Shown here: piece after piece, positions 12,009-23,118 of the stretch
Numbering within the stretch: the stretch's first letter is position 1
Layout: the number at the start of each line of letters is the position of its first letter
From: Pegoplata infirma
Taxonomy: Eukaryota > Arthropoda > Insecta > Diptera > Anthomyiidae
Assembly (NCBI GenBank): GCA_963921195.1
Contig: CAWUER010000482.1
Coordinates: 21,566 to 85,565 of the forward strand
DNA length: 64,000 bases
Direction of reading: 5' to 3'
Translations under genes and position numbers: made by a program
The notes under the pieces: generated by a model
Told to the model about the DNA's origin: nothing
The model's input: the letters and a program-made list of their open reading frames with translations, nothing else
The model's database searches: none

Positions 12009-12536
12009 TAGAGATGGGCGCGTGAGTGAATTTTGACTCACGCACGCTCACGCTCACGAAATAAAAATATTTCTCACGCACGATCACGCACGAAATTTAT
12101 TTTTTCTGCACACGTTCACGCACGCTCACCTTCACGCACGCTCACGTGAGTAACTCACGAAATAATCATGCTCACGAAGACTCACGAAATTAAAATAAAC
12201 AAATTTTTATTTTATTTCTCGATTTTTTGCACAAAAAGAATTTAAATTCCTAAAAACAATCATATACATTTATTTAAATCACAATTTGGTATTAATTACC
12301 CTCTAAATTCAACATGTTGACGATTTTCTTACTTGTTTTCTGTTTCAGACAGCACAAAACAATCACGCAAACTCACGAGAAAAAAATTGCTCACGCACAC
12401 TCACGCACGAAAGTATTTCTTCTAATCACGCGCACTCACGATCACGTGAGTAAAAATAAATTTTACTCACGATCACGCGTGATTCACGCGTGAATCACGT
12501 GAATCACGAAAAATTCGTGTCACGCGCGCATCTCTA
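12009..12536. mobile_element. hAT-like MITE with 8-bp target duplication
   Basis: The ends TAGAGATGGGCGCGTGA and TCACGCGCGCATCTCTA are flanked by perfect 8-bp repeats ATTCAAAC (12001-12008 and 12537-12544). The interior is an array of TCACGCACG / CTCACG motifs in both orientations. The 8-bp duplication with T at position 2 and A at 7 fits known hAT preference. It has no coding capacity. Confidence 0.85.
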
Positions 12537-12549
12537 ATTCAAACCATAT

Positions 12550-12690
12550 ATTCATAACAATTTTGTTATTTGCTTGTATTTTCTTGTATTAACGTTGCGA
12601 ATGAGTAATATTCATGCAATTAATAATACTCATTCGCAACGTTAATACAAGAAAATATAAGCAAATTACAAAATTGTTATGAAATTTAAA
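12550..12690. repeat. Central hairpin of foldback copy A
   Basis: A stem of about 55 bp (one side containing CGTTGCGAATGAGTA, the other TACTCATTCGCAACG) has a loop of about 20 nt. The same hairpin occurs at 59948-60070, and half of it at 60265-60345. Confidence 0.85.
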
Positions 12691-13536
12691 ATTCAAATGC
12701 GATTTTCTCGAAAAAAACGAAAAATGCTTTTCTGATTTTTTTGTGTGGATCGACAAACATCTAAACTTAAAAAAAAAATTAAAAAAAAGTGGCGGGATTT
12801 TTGATAAATTAACTTTTTTAAAAAATGGAAAATTTCAGAACAGGTTCTGAAAATTTTCCAAAGGAAAAAATTTTCTTCGATAGCCTATACAAAATTATAT
12901 AAGAATGTAAATTTTTTGTGATTGTGGTGCATTCCGTTTTAACGTGATAAATATTTAATCAAGGCAACTCGCCACAAATTTGACCATTTTTCAATATTTG
13001 ACCACGCCTTCTAAGCCCAGTTTTTGAAAATAAAAAACCCAAAAACGCAATTTTCTTAGTTCCATATAGGGCTATCCAAATAACATATTCAGAAATTTAC
13101 GGGACACATGTTTTTCTGTAGAGGGACATTTGGTGTGTAATGCCTCATCACACCATATATCGTTTTTTTTATTTACAGAATTATGGCGGGTCAAAAAAAA
13201 GTGAGAAAAATACATCACGTTTAAAGAGCTGTAACTTTTTTACCAATGACTTGATTTTAATGGCTCTTATGAAAGCTGGGGTCTAATATTTTTAAAATAA
13301 TAATATTTTTAAAATAATAAGGGTTTTTTACAGAAATGATGCAAAAATGCAAAAACTTTTTACTTTTCAAATATTTAAAAAAACGCATCTTCGATTTTTA
13401 TTATACCCTCCACTCTGGTGATAGAGGGTATATATAAGTTTGTCATTCCGTATGTAACACATTGAAATATTGGTTTAGGACCCCATAAAGTATATATATT
13501 CATGATCCTTGATCGATTTTAAGTCGATCTAACGAT

Positions 13537-13540
13537 GTCC

Positions 13541-13603
<63 letters not shown>

Positions 13604-13618
13604 CGTCTGTCTGTCTGT
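13537..13618 (+). repeat. (GTCT)n microsatellite in the Helentron
   Basis: About 20 tandem GTCT/GTCC units, in the position typical of DINE-1/mini-me elements. Confidence 0.95.
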
Positions 13619-14239
13619 TGAAATCACGTTTTTGGCCATAATCCGGAACCGATTTTAACGCTTGGGATACCAAAGTTGCGGAATTTATCCAGGCAAAAAC
13701 TAGTGTATTTTTTTTTGAAATCGGTTAAGTACTTTAAAAGTTATGAGTGAATTACTGAAAAAACTCTTAGTGATTTTCATCATAACCCTAAATTAATTCA
13801 TATTTTGTGTAGATACATACATAACAAAGAATACGGAAATGAAAAAAAAACGGAGAAAAAGAAAAAAATGTTTACAAAAAAACTTTAAAATATGTAAAAC
13901 AAAATCTAAATTTAATTAAAAAAAAGTTCGTTAAGTAATAATAAAAAAATTAATTGTTATTTTTATGTACAAAGCATGTGTGTGTGTCCGTTTTTTTGCT
14001 TCGTCATATTAACGGGGTTGCCAGACTTTTTTTGGCTTTGTCGCAAACTCGGATGTAAAATATCGCCAAAATTTAATTTTGTTCAGATTTCTTAAAAAAA
14101 AAAATATTTTTATTTAAAAAAAATAAACTTTGTTAAATAATAAAAGACAGAAATAAACTTTATGGCAAAAATCGCCCAAATCCGGAAAATCTATATATAT
14201 AAAAGAGTAATGTGACTGACTGACATACTCATTCATCAT

Positions 14240-15130
14240 CGCCCAGCCCAAACCGCTAAAGTTAGAAACTTGAAATTTGGACTGTAGGTTTACGTCCCGG
14301 AATAAAGATCCACTAAGGATGGATTTTTGCCAATGTTGATTCTAAGGGGGTAAAATGGGTAAAAAACTGTACTTTTGGTACTTTTTATATCTCCCGATAT
14401 AATGGTCATAGAAACTTGAAATTTGGACTGTATGTTACCCTCCCGCAATATAGATCCACTATGGCTGGAGTAAAAAACTGTACTTTTGGTACTTTTTAAA
14501 TCTCCTGATTTAATGATCATAGAGACTTGAAATTTGGACTGTATGTTCACCTCCCGGAATATAGATCCATTAAGGCTGGATTTTTGCCAGTGTTGATTCT
14601 AAGGGGGTCAAAAGGGTAAAAAAAATACTTTTGGTGCTTTTAATATCTCCTGAAATAATGGTCATAGAAACTTGAAATTTGGACAGTATGTTCACATCCT
14701 AGAATATATGTAGATCCAGCACGGCTGGATTATTGCCAATGTTGATTCTAAGAGGGTAAAAAGGGAAAAAATCTGTACTTTTGGTACCTTTTATATTTCC
14801 TTAAAAAATTGTCACATAGACTTGAAATTGGGACTGTATGTTCACCTCCCGGAATATAGATCCCCTAAGGCTGGGATTTTGCCAATGATGTTTCTAATAG
14901 GGTAAAAAGGGTAAACATATGTACTTTTGTTACATTTTATATTTCCTTAAATAATGGTACTAGAAAATTGAAATTTGCAATGTCGGTTTACCTTCCGGAA
15001 AAAAGATTCACTAAGGCTCGGGTTTTGTCAATGTTGATTCTACGGGGGCAAAATGGGTAAAATAGTACTTTTGGTACTTTTTTTTTATTTACTGAAATAA
15101 TGGTTATTCAAACCTGAAATTTAGAATGTA
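14240..15130 (+). repeat. Tandem repeat, about 140-bp unit, 6 copies
   Basis: Each unit carries GAAACTTGAAATTTGGACTG, CCTCCCGGAATATAGATCC and TGCCAATGTTGATTCTA, then GGGGTAAAA and a TACTTTTGGTACTTTTTATA segment. The same unit, inverted, forms 22180-23040. Confidence 0.9.
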
Positions 15131-15159
15131 GGATCCTTTAGTGAAATAAAACATTTTGG

Positions 15160-16045
15160 AACAAGTACTTTCTGAAAATTCAGTACCGTTTTCAAAAAGT
15201 ACCTTTTATAAAAGGTTCCTTTATAAAAAGTACTTTTTATAAAAAGAACCTTTTATGAAAAATACCTTTTATAAAAAGTACCTTTTATAAAAAGTGCCTT
15301 TGATACAAAGTACCTTTTATAAAAAGTACCTTTTATAAAAAGTACCTTTAATAAAATGTATCTTTTATAGAAAGTACCTTTTATTAAAAGTACCTTTTAT
15401 AAAAAGTACCTTTTATAAAAAGTACCTTTTATAAAAAGTACCTTTTAAAAAAAGTACCTTTTAAAAAAAGTACCTTTTATAAAAAGTACCTTTTATAAAA
15501 AGTACCTTTTATAAAAAGTACCTTTTATAAAAAGTACCTTTTATAAAAAGTTCCTTTTATAAAAAGTACCTTTTATAAAAAGTACCTTTTATAAAAAGTA
15601 GCTTTTAAAAAAGTAGCTTTTAAAAAAAGTAGCTTTTAAAAAAAGTACCTTTTATAAAAAGTACCTTTTATAAAAAGTACATTTTATTAAAAGTACCTTT
15701 TATAAAAAGAACCTTTTATAAAAAGTACCTTTTATAAAAAGTACCTTTTATAAAAAGTACCTTTTATAAAATTACTTTTTATAAAAAGTACCATTTATAA
15801 AAGTAGCTTTTATAATAAGTACCTTTTATAAAAAGTACCTTTTTTTATAAAAAGTACCTTTTTTTATAAAAAGTACATTTTTTTTATAAAAAGTACCTTT
15901 TTTTATAAAAAGTACCTTTTATAAAAAGTACTTTTTATAAAAAGTACCTCTCATAAAAAGTACCTTATATAAAAAGTACCTTTTATAAAAAGTACCTTTC
16001 ATTAAAAGTACCTTTTATTAAAAGTACCGAAAGTACACTTTTTGG
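15160..16045 (+). repeat. 16-bp minisatellite AAAAAGTACCTTTTAT
   Basis: About 54 copies of AAAAAGTACCTTTTAT with small variants. The consensus contains the near-palindrome AAAAGTACCTTTT. It follows the 140-bp array and appears to derive from its TACTTTTGGTAC part. Confidence 0.95.
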
Positions 16046-16439
16046 TACTTTTTTATTTCTTGAGGTATAAATAAAACAAACTTTTTTGTTTTTAAATCAT
16101 TACATTGGTGGAGGGTATTTAAAGATTCGGCACAGCCGAATATAGCTTTCTTACTTGTTTTTTTTTTAAATCTGGTAAAAAAATAACAATGTTTTGTATA
16201 ACGTATTCAAAATTCAGAGTGGGATCTACATGGGCTCAAAAATATTCTGTTTTAAGTACGAGGTTCTCATATTTTTTCCTTAGAAAATTTAACTTTTTAA
16301 CATTTTGAATGTTTTTCAAAATTTCAAAAGTATAATTTTCTTTGAAAATTTAAATTTTTTGTATTGCAGAAATTTTGAATTTGAATTTTTTAAGGTAAAA
16401 TATAAGAATCTCGTACTACAACCAGAATATGTTTTGATC

Positions 16440-16900
16440 CCACACAGAAAAAAAAAAAAATTTAGTAAATTTTTAATACTATTTGAGTAAAAATTACTCA
16501 ATTTTGCACCAGTAAACGATTTAATAGTATTGAGTAAATTAAAAAAAAATACATTAAATGCTTACTAAAAAATTTTATTAAATTTTAAATGAACACAATT
16601 AAAAATTTAATTAAAAATTTTTCGATTTATTAATAAATTAATAGCTCAAATATTTTAATTTATTAATATATAAATAAAAAGGTCGAATAAAATAAATAAA
16701 TAGATTTTTAATTTTTCGATTTTTTAAGTAACTTTTTAATTGTGTCAAGTAAAAATTTTCTGAAAATTTATCAATTTATTTTTTTAAAAAGTTATAAAAA
16801 GTTTCATTTAAAAAAAAAAATGTTTTTTCAAACTTTACCAAATATATTTATGTCTTAAAGACATAGAAAAATTTCATAAAGATGATTTCAAACTTTCATA
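16440..16900. repeat. Left CACACAGAAA / TTACTCAA arm
   Basis: It begins CACACAGAAAAAA and includes TTGCACCAGTAAACGATTTA and ATAGTATTGAGTAAA. The inverted counterpart ends at 25826, and a shorter arm at 25080-25257 ends TTTTTTCTGT. This arm marks the left side of a 9.4-kb composite region. Confidence 0.65.
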
Positions 16901-17590
16901 TACATATACATATATGAGCAATTGTCATTAACTTTTAATATTTAAGAAAAAAAAAATTGCGATTTTTTTTCATGGCACATTGATAAGACTTTGTACGTTA
17001 ATAACATTATAAATAAGTAATTCAAATCCGTCCGCGTGCATTAATTTGAGCGATCGCACCCAAAACTATGGCGGTTTAAAGTTAAAATTTTTAAAAAAAT
17101 TGTCAAAATACATTTTTTATCCGAAATTTACCAAACATACCATTTTGTGTTATGCTTACCTAGAGCTAAAATACACATTCAAACATGCATAAAAGCTTGG
17201 CTAAATATCGAGATATTTGCATAAAACCAATTTTTTTCAGCACAATTTCCAATATTTTGGAAATAAAAATGTTCCCAACGGTTTAATTTTTTTTAGAAAA
17301 ATATTACCAAATGTATTAAAAAAATCTCAACAAATTCTTAGTTAATACTATTACTCTATCTCTTATAGGTAAGAAACAGCAGTGGTTTAAAGAGAACAAT
17401 TTTGAAAAAAATGCCGCACAGTTTTGTACTCTCGCCCAAAATATTAAATCATGATAATGTTTTATTAAATAAAAACTTTTTACGAATAACCTTCACATAT
17501 TTGCAAAAAAATAATATGCAAGGGTTAAAAAAATATTCAGAAAAAAAACTCCAAGAAATTTCTCAAATTTATTCAATATTCACAAAAAAT
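16900..17590. other. Unassigned AT-rich sequence
   Basis: No TIR or ORF that I can support. Some phrases (GCACCCAAAACT, ATGGCACATTGAT) recur loosely at 24.0-24.9 kb, suggesting an old repeat. Confidence 0.35.
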
Positions 17591-18110
17591 TTGGAAAACT
17601 AAGAACAAATCAAGAAAATGGAAAAAATAAGTCAGAAAAATGCAGATATATTCAGAAAAAATTACAAAATTCAGAAAGAAAAAAAAACTAAAAAAATTTA
17701 GAAAAAACTGAAAAACTTTATAATTAAATAAAAAAGTATAAAGAATTAATGCAAACAAATTTTGCCCTAACAAAAAGAAATGTACAAGCTAAAAAAAAAT
17801 AAATAAAAAAAAAGTTGAAAGATCAGGGATTCGATCAACGGACCTTCTGTTTTCCAGTCTGACTCACTTCAGCTAGGCCACCGTAGCTTATTTAAATAGT
17901 GATTTACATTTTGTTATGTTTCTCTTTTCGATTTTCAAATATACTGGTTAATGTTGCCATGTGGTAATATTTTATTGAAAAAAATTTGCGATGATGTTAA
18001 CTAATCTAATTGGAAATGCGATATTTGGTATGGCAATACTGCGTTAATCGAGTGACACCTAGCGCTGATAGTTTGTGTCTATGCTCTGTCACAATGCTCT
18101 GCCAAAAGCT
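17590..18110 (-). repeat. Dispersed repeat R, copy 1, with tRNA-like segment
   Basis: It shares AAATAAGTCAGAAAAATGCA, ATAAAAAAGTATAAAGAATT and the GCGATATTTGGTATGGCAAT segment with copy 2 (19595-19740 plus 23119-23690). At 17713-17740 it holds the uninterrupted TATAATTAAATAAAAAAG that is split by the Helitron in copy 2. Confidence 0.8.
17815..17892 (-). repeat. tRNA-like A/B-box segment (SINE-like), copy 1
   Basis: On the minus strand TGGCCTAGCTGA fits the A box and GATCGAATCCC the B box, about 45 nt apart, close to tRNA geometry. The sequence lies within repeat R on both sides, so this is probably a tRNA-derived part of a repeat rather than a tRNA gene. Copies occur at 18790-18860 and 23215-23292. 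Confidence 0.45.
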
Positions 18111-18719
18111 GTGTGTGTGTTTGTAGAAAACAAATATTTTGTTTATTTACAAAAATGAAGCGTTATAAAACCAAGCGTTAGTTGACGAGATTTTTCTTCT
18201 TTGGTGGCGCTGATAGCTAAGGCGTCGACAATTACCACTTCAGCCGGTAGGTATGAATTTAATAAAATCTATGAGTAAAATTCTATGAAATATTTCAGAA
18301 TACTAATGAATATTCATTCAGCCAATGAATTCTAGATTCTATGAATTTGGTTTTATGAAACTTGTTCATAGATATAATGAACAATAATTCTTTCAGTGTG
18401 TACAGTTGGACTAAACCACTAATAAAGTGATTATGAGTTGATCGTCATACTTGAAAGTTGGACCAATAGAACCAATATTTCGGGTAGCTACAATCATCAG
18501 TTATGTAGGGTTTAATTTATAATAATTTTTAAATAATTAATTTAATTATTATAATTTAATTATTCACAGAATCAATTGTTTTTTATTTTTTAAATAAAGA
18601 TTAAATTCAAAGAACCGATGTGAACACAAATTAATTCATTTATTAAAATTTTTATAATAATGCGTTGAACGGTGAAATCAATTTTCGAAGGTCTGGTTAA
18701 TGCTAAGCCATCTAAGTAC

Positions 18720-19200
18720 GACACCCTTATATAGTCAAAAGTTATACCCCAGCCTAAAAACATTACCATGTTAAAAAAAAAAAAAAAAAAAATGACAAAT
18801 CACGGATTCGATCACCCACCTTCTGTTTTCCAGTCTGGCTCACTTCAGCAATGCCACTGTAGCTTTTTTCAAATATACTGGCTAGTTTTGCGATGTGGTA
18901 ATATTTTATTGGAAAAAATTGCGATGATGGTAACTAATCTAATTGGAAATGCGATATTTGGTATGGCAATACTGCGTTAATAGAGTAACGGCGCTAGGTG
19001 TCGCTACAAGAACTATTTTTTTTATTTTATTTATTAATTTTAAATTATTGTCGAAGTTTAAGGTTGTAATGAAATGAAAAATGTAATTCTCATTTTCTTT
19101 TTTGTTGAATCGTTAGCTTATATAGTCAAACTGAGGTGGCGTCCTGCAACTTTTTTAAAATTAGACCCCAGCCTAAAAACATTATCATGTTAAAACTCTG
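18720..19200. repeat. Repeat R, copy 3, bounded by a direct repeat
   Basis: CCCAGCCTAAAAACATTACC occurs at about 18752 and again (ATTATC variant) near 19170, bracketing a copy of the tRNA-like segment and the GCGATATTTGGTATGGCAAT segment. It looks like a partial tandem duplication of about 420 bp. 18110-18720 between copies 1 and 3 contains nothing I can name. Confidence 0.6.
18785..18862 (-). repeat. tRNA-like A/B-box segment, copy 2
   Basis: The minus strand retains the GATCGAATCC B box. The A-box region (TGGCATTGCTGA) has changes relative to the other copies. It is preceded on the plus strand by a run of A. Confidence 0.4.
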
Positions 19201-20558
19201 TTAATTTACATAAGTATATTTGTAAAATGTATTTGATGCAACCAACATTTTATAGAAAAAACTCTATAGTTAAATGCATTTTATTTTGGAATTTTCTTTT
19301 TTAAGTATTTTGTGAAATTAATGTTTAAAATACAGACAAAACTTAGTTTTTGGTTACAAAAAATACAAAGTATTTTGCTAAAATCTGTATTTTTGCAGAA
19401 ATATCTGTTAATTTTCTGTAAAATAAAGATTACAAGGTTAAAAGTAATATAACAGATAAAACTTTGTTTTTTGTCACAAAAAATTCAAAGTATTTTCTTT
19501 AAATCTGTATTTTGACAGAAAAAAACTCTGTCAAACATCTGTTGAATTGAGATTACAGTCATTTTACAATGTATTTTACAGAGTTATTATTTTGAATGTA
19601 AGAACAAATCAGAAAATACAAGAAATAAGTCAGAAAAATGCAGATATATTCAGAAAAAATCACAAAATTCAGAAAGAAAAACAACTAGAAAATTTAGAAA
19701 AATCTGAATATATAAAATTATTTTTTCATTTATAATTAAACTAGCTTACAATCCCGGTACTTCGTTACCGGTTGTATTGAATACCGGATAATAGAAGGAT
19801 CAGAATTGTTCTATCGATTTCAAAAAAATTCCCCTACGTAGTCTTTGTTTTATTTACTTGTGGACGTTTAAGTCTTCCATATAAAAATATTTCAATATAA
19901 AAATATTTCAATGAATAATTTAAACAATAAAATTTGAATAACTTTGCTGGTTCGTTATCATGTTCGTTCCGGGGGAAAAATATAATGACAATTTTCGAGC
20001 CCTTATGTCGGGATTTTGGATTTTGAGTGAATAAATATTTCAGTGAAAAAAGAAATTGGAATAAAAAAAATATGGAGTAAAAAAAGCTAAACACCAAAAA
20101 TTTGAGTTGAAAATATCATTCCATATTGTTCCCTTCTCTATTTCATATTGTTCCCCGTTCTACGCCATTTCAATTCCAATTCCATCCCCATCTTCTAAGG
20201 TCATTATTATAGGAACAAAAAAAGTACCAAAAGTACACTTTATTACCCCCATTAGAAACGGAATTTAAAAAAAGTACCTCTTCCAGAATGTTTTTTCTTC
20301 ACCGAAGGATCCTACAATCCATATATCAATTGTCTAGGATCATTGTTTCAGCAAATATTAAAAGTACTTTTTATCCCCGTTAAGAAACGGAATTTCCAAA
20401 AAGAACTTTTCCCAATCTCTTCTTTCACCGAAGGATTTTACATTCCAAATTTTAAGTTTCTGGGACCATTATATCAGGAAATAAATAAGTACACTTTTTT
20501 ATTCCTTTTAATCCCTTTATTTTCCGAGAGACGAACCTTACCCAATTTTAAGTTTTTT

Positions 20559-22084
20559 AAGGTAAGGTAAGGTAAGGTAAGGTAAGGTAAGGTAAGGTAA
20601 GGTAAGGTAAGGTAAGGTAAGGTAAGGTAAGGTAAGGTAAGGTAAGGTAAGGTAAGGTAAGGTAAGGTAAGGTAAGGTAAGGTAAGGTAAGGTAAGGTAA
20701 GGTAAGGTAAGGTAAGGTAAGGTAAGGTAAGGTAAGGTAAGGTAAGGTAAGGTAAGGTAAGGTAAGGTAAGGTAAGGTAAGGTAAGGTAAGGTAAGGTAA
20801 GGTAAGGTAAGGTAAGGTAAGGTAAGGTAAGGTAAGGTAAGGTAAGGTAAGGTAAGGTAAGGTAAGGTAAGGTAAGGTAAGGTAAGGTAAGGTAAGGTAA
20901 GGTAAGGTAAGGTAAGGTAAGGTAAGGTAAGGTAAGGTAAGGTAAGGTAAGGTAAGGTAAGGTAAGGTAAGGTAAGGTAAGGTAAGGTAAGGTAAGGTAA
21001 GGTAAGGTAAGGTAAGGTAAGGTAAGGTAAGGTAAGGTAAGGTAAGGTAAGGTAAGGTAAGGTAAGGTAAGGTAAGGTAAGGTAAGGTAAGGTAAGGTAA
21101 GGTAAGGTAAGGTAAGGTAAGGTAAGGTAAGGTAAGGTAAGGTAAGGTAAGGTAAGGTAAGGTAAGGTAAGGTAAGGTAAGGTAAGGTAAGGTAAGGTAA
21201 GGTAAGGTAAGGTAAGGTAAGGTAAGGTAAGGTAAGGTAAGGTAAGGTAAGGTAAGGTAAGGTAAGGTAAGGTAAGGTAAGGTAAGGTAAGGTAAGGTAA
21301 GGTAAGGTAAGGTAAGGTAAGGTAAGGTAAGGTAAGGTAAGGTAAGGTAAGGTAAGGTAAGGTAAGGTAAGGTAAGGTAAGGTAAGGTAAGGTAAGGTAA
21401 GGTAAGGTAAGGTAAGGTAAGGTAAGGTAAGGTAAGGTAAGGTAAGGTAAGGTAAGGTAAGGTAAGGTAAGGTAAGGTAAGGTAAGGTAAGGTAAGGTAA
21501 GGTAAGGTAAGGTAAGGTAAGGTAAGGTAAGGTAAGGTAAGGTAAGGTAAGGTAAGGTAAGGTAAGGTAAGGTAAGGTAAGGTAAGGTAAGGTAAGGTAA
21601 GGTAAGGTAAGGTAAGGTAAGGTAAGGTAAGGTAAGGTAAGGTAAGGTAAGGTAAGGTAAGGTAAGGTAAGGTAAGGTAAGGTAAGGTAAGGTAAGGTAA
21701 GGTAAGGTAAGGTAAGGTAAGGTAAGGTAAGGTAAGGTAAGGTAAGGTAAGGTAAGGTAAGGTAAGGTAAGGTAAGGTAAGGTAAGGTAAGGTAAGGTAA
21801 GGTAAGGTAAGGTAAGGTAAGGTAAGGTAAGGTAAGGTAAGGTAAGGTAAGGTAAGGTAAGGTAAGGTAAGGTAAGGTAAGGTAAGGTAAGGTAAGGTAA
21901 GGTAAGGTAAGGTAAGGTAAGGTAAGGTAAGGTAAGGTAAGGTAAGGTAAGGTAAGGTAAGGTAAGGTAAGGTAAGGTAAGGTAAGGTAAGGTAAGGTAA
22001 GGTAAGGTAAGGTAAGGTAAGGTAAGGTAAGGTAAGGTAAGGTAAGGTAAGGTAAGGTAAGGTAAGGTAAGGTAAGGTAAGGTT
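20559..22084. repeat. Uninterrupted (GGTAA)n array, about 1.5 kb
   Basis: About 305 tandem GGTAA units, with no variant seen from 20581 to 22080. Just beyond it (22085-22150) are TTATAAAAGGTACTTTTT units related to the 16-bp minisatellite of the other Helitron copy. The pentamer therefore probably grew from the GGTA of that unit. It is not the TTAGG insect telomere repeat. Confidence 0.97.
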
Positions 22085-22149
22085 ATAAAAGGTAAGGTTA
22101 TAAAAGGTACTTTTTATAAAAGGTACTTTTTATAAAATGTACTTTTTAT

Positions 22150-23040
22150 AAAAGGTACCATTATTTCAATAAATTAAAAAAAGTACCAAAGGTACACTTT
22201 TTTCCATTTTACCCCCGTAGAGTCAACATTGGCAAAAACCCAGCCTTGGTGAATATTTTTTCCGGGAGGTGAACCTACATTGCAAATTTTAAGTTTCTAG
22301 GACCATTATTTAAGAAAATATAAAAGGTACCAAAAGTACAGTTTTTTACCCTTTTTGTCCCCTTAGAATCAACATTGGCAAAAATCCGGTCATACTGGAT
22401 CTATATTCCGGGAGGTGAACATACAGTCCAAATTTCAAGTCTCTATGACCCTTATTTCAGGAGATATAAAAAGTACCAAAAGTACAGTTTTTTACCCTTT
22501 TTACCCCCTTAGAATCAACATTGGCAAAAATCCAGCCTCACTGGATCTATATTCCGGGAGGTGAACATACAGTCCAAATTTCAAGTTTCAGTGACCATTA
22601 TTTCAGGAGATATAAAAAGTACCAAAAGTACAGTTTTTAACCCTTTTTACCCCCTTAGAATCAACATTGGCAAAAATCCGGCCTTACTGAATCTATATTC
22701 CAGGAGTTGAACATACAGTCCAAATTTCAAGTCTCTGTGACCATTATTTCAGGAGATATAAAAAGTACCAAAAGTACAGTTTTTTACCCTTTTTGTCCCC
22801 TTAGAATCAACATTGGGAAAAATCCGGCTATACTGGATCTATATTCCGGGAGGTGAACATACAGTCCAAATTTCAAGTCTCTATGACCATTATTTCAGGA
22901 GATATAAAAAGTACCAAAAGTACAGTGTTTTACCCTTTTTACCCCCTTAGAATCAACATTGGCAAAAATCCAGCCTTAGTGGATCTATATTCCGGGAGGT
23001 GAACCTACAGTCCAAATTTCAAGTCTCTAGCTTCAGCGGT
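22150..23040 (-). repeat. 140-bp tandem repeat in inverted orientation
   Basis: Six units with TTGGCAAAAATCC, TATATTCCGGGAGGTGAACA and CAGTCCAAATTTCAAGTCTC; the reverse complement matches 14240-15130. Adjacent units are more alike here than in the first copy, so this array is younger or homogenised. Confidence 0.9.
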
Positions 23041-23118
23041 TTGGGCTGGGCGATGATGAATCAGTCAATAAGTCAGTCAGTCAGTCAGTCAGTCACGTAA
23101 CTCTTTTATATATATAGA

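Larger units (their letters stand above)
10537..13147. mobile_element. TGAGGCATTCC foldback, copy A, carrying nested insertions
   Basis: The outer ends are TGAGGCATTCCACACC and GGTGTGTAATGCCTCA. Both arms contain the GCCCTATATGG segment, a TTTTTGGTTTTTCAATTTTT-like segment and a CGAGAAAATCGCATTTGAAT segment. The centre is a near-perfect hairpin (12550-12670). Compared with copy B, an insertion of about 1.77 kb lies between about 10771 and 12545. It holds the Harbinger-like MITE, the tRNA-like segment, a TA-flanked MITE and the hAT-like MITE. Confidence 0.75.
14190..16080 (+). mobile_element. Helitron 5' portion (3' end not found)
   Basis: It starts TCTATATATATAAAAGAGT and continues with GACTGACTGACATACTC, CATCATCGCCCAGCCCAAAC and the 140-bp repeats. 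This is the same order as the complete Helitron on the minus strand at 19741-23118. No CTAG terminus with hairpin could be found before the Helentron resumes, so it is truncated or rearranged at the 3' side. Confidence 0.65.
13411..16158 (+). mobile_element. Helentron/DINE-like element with internal arrays
   Basis: It begins ATACCCTCCACTCTGG and ends with GGTGGAGGGTAT, the hairpin TTCGGCACAGCCGAA (16126-16140) and CTTACTTG. The CCCTCCAC/GTGGAGGG pair forms subterminal inverted repeats. A (GTCT)n tract follows the 5' region. The empty site is visible in the repeat X paralogue near 38655. An internal segment from 14190 carries a Helitron 5' end and two tandem arrays. No Rep/helicase ORF. Confidence 0.75.
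13150..16440. repeat. Dispersed repeat X, interrupted by a Helentron
   Basis: 13150-13410 (ACAGAATTATGGCGGGTCAA, AATACATCACGTTTAAAGAG) and 16160-16440 (AATAACAATGTTTTGTATAA, CAGAGTGGGATCT) are contiguous in the paralogue at 38383-38770. The 13411-16158 segment is therefore an insertion. The outer part contains the start of an inverted copy, as at 38.7-38.96 kb. Confidence 0.75.
19741..23118 (-). mobile_element. Complete non-autonomous Helitron, 3.4 kb
   Basis: Read on the minus strand it starts TCTATATATATAAAAGAG. It ends with the hairpin CCGGTAACGAAGTACCGG (19754-19771), nine bases, then CTAG (19741-19744). It lies exactly between A and T. Repeat R copy 1 shows the empty site ATAATTAAATAAAAAAG, so the insertion point is defined to the base with no target duplication, as expected for Helitrons. 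The interior is tandem repeats with no Rep/helicase ORF. Confidence 0.9.

Noticed and set aside
20559..22084. Telomeric repeat
   Set aside because: The unit is GGTAA, not TTAGG, and it lies inside a Helitron.
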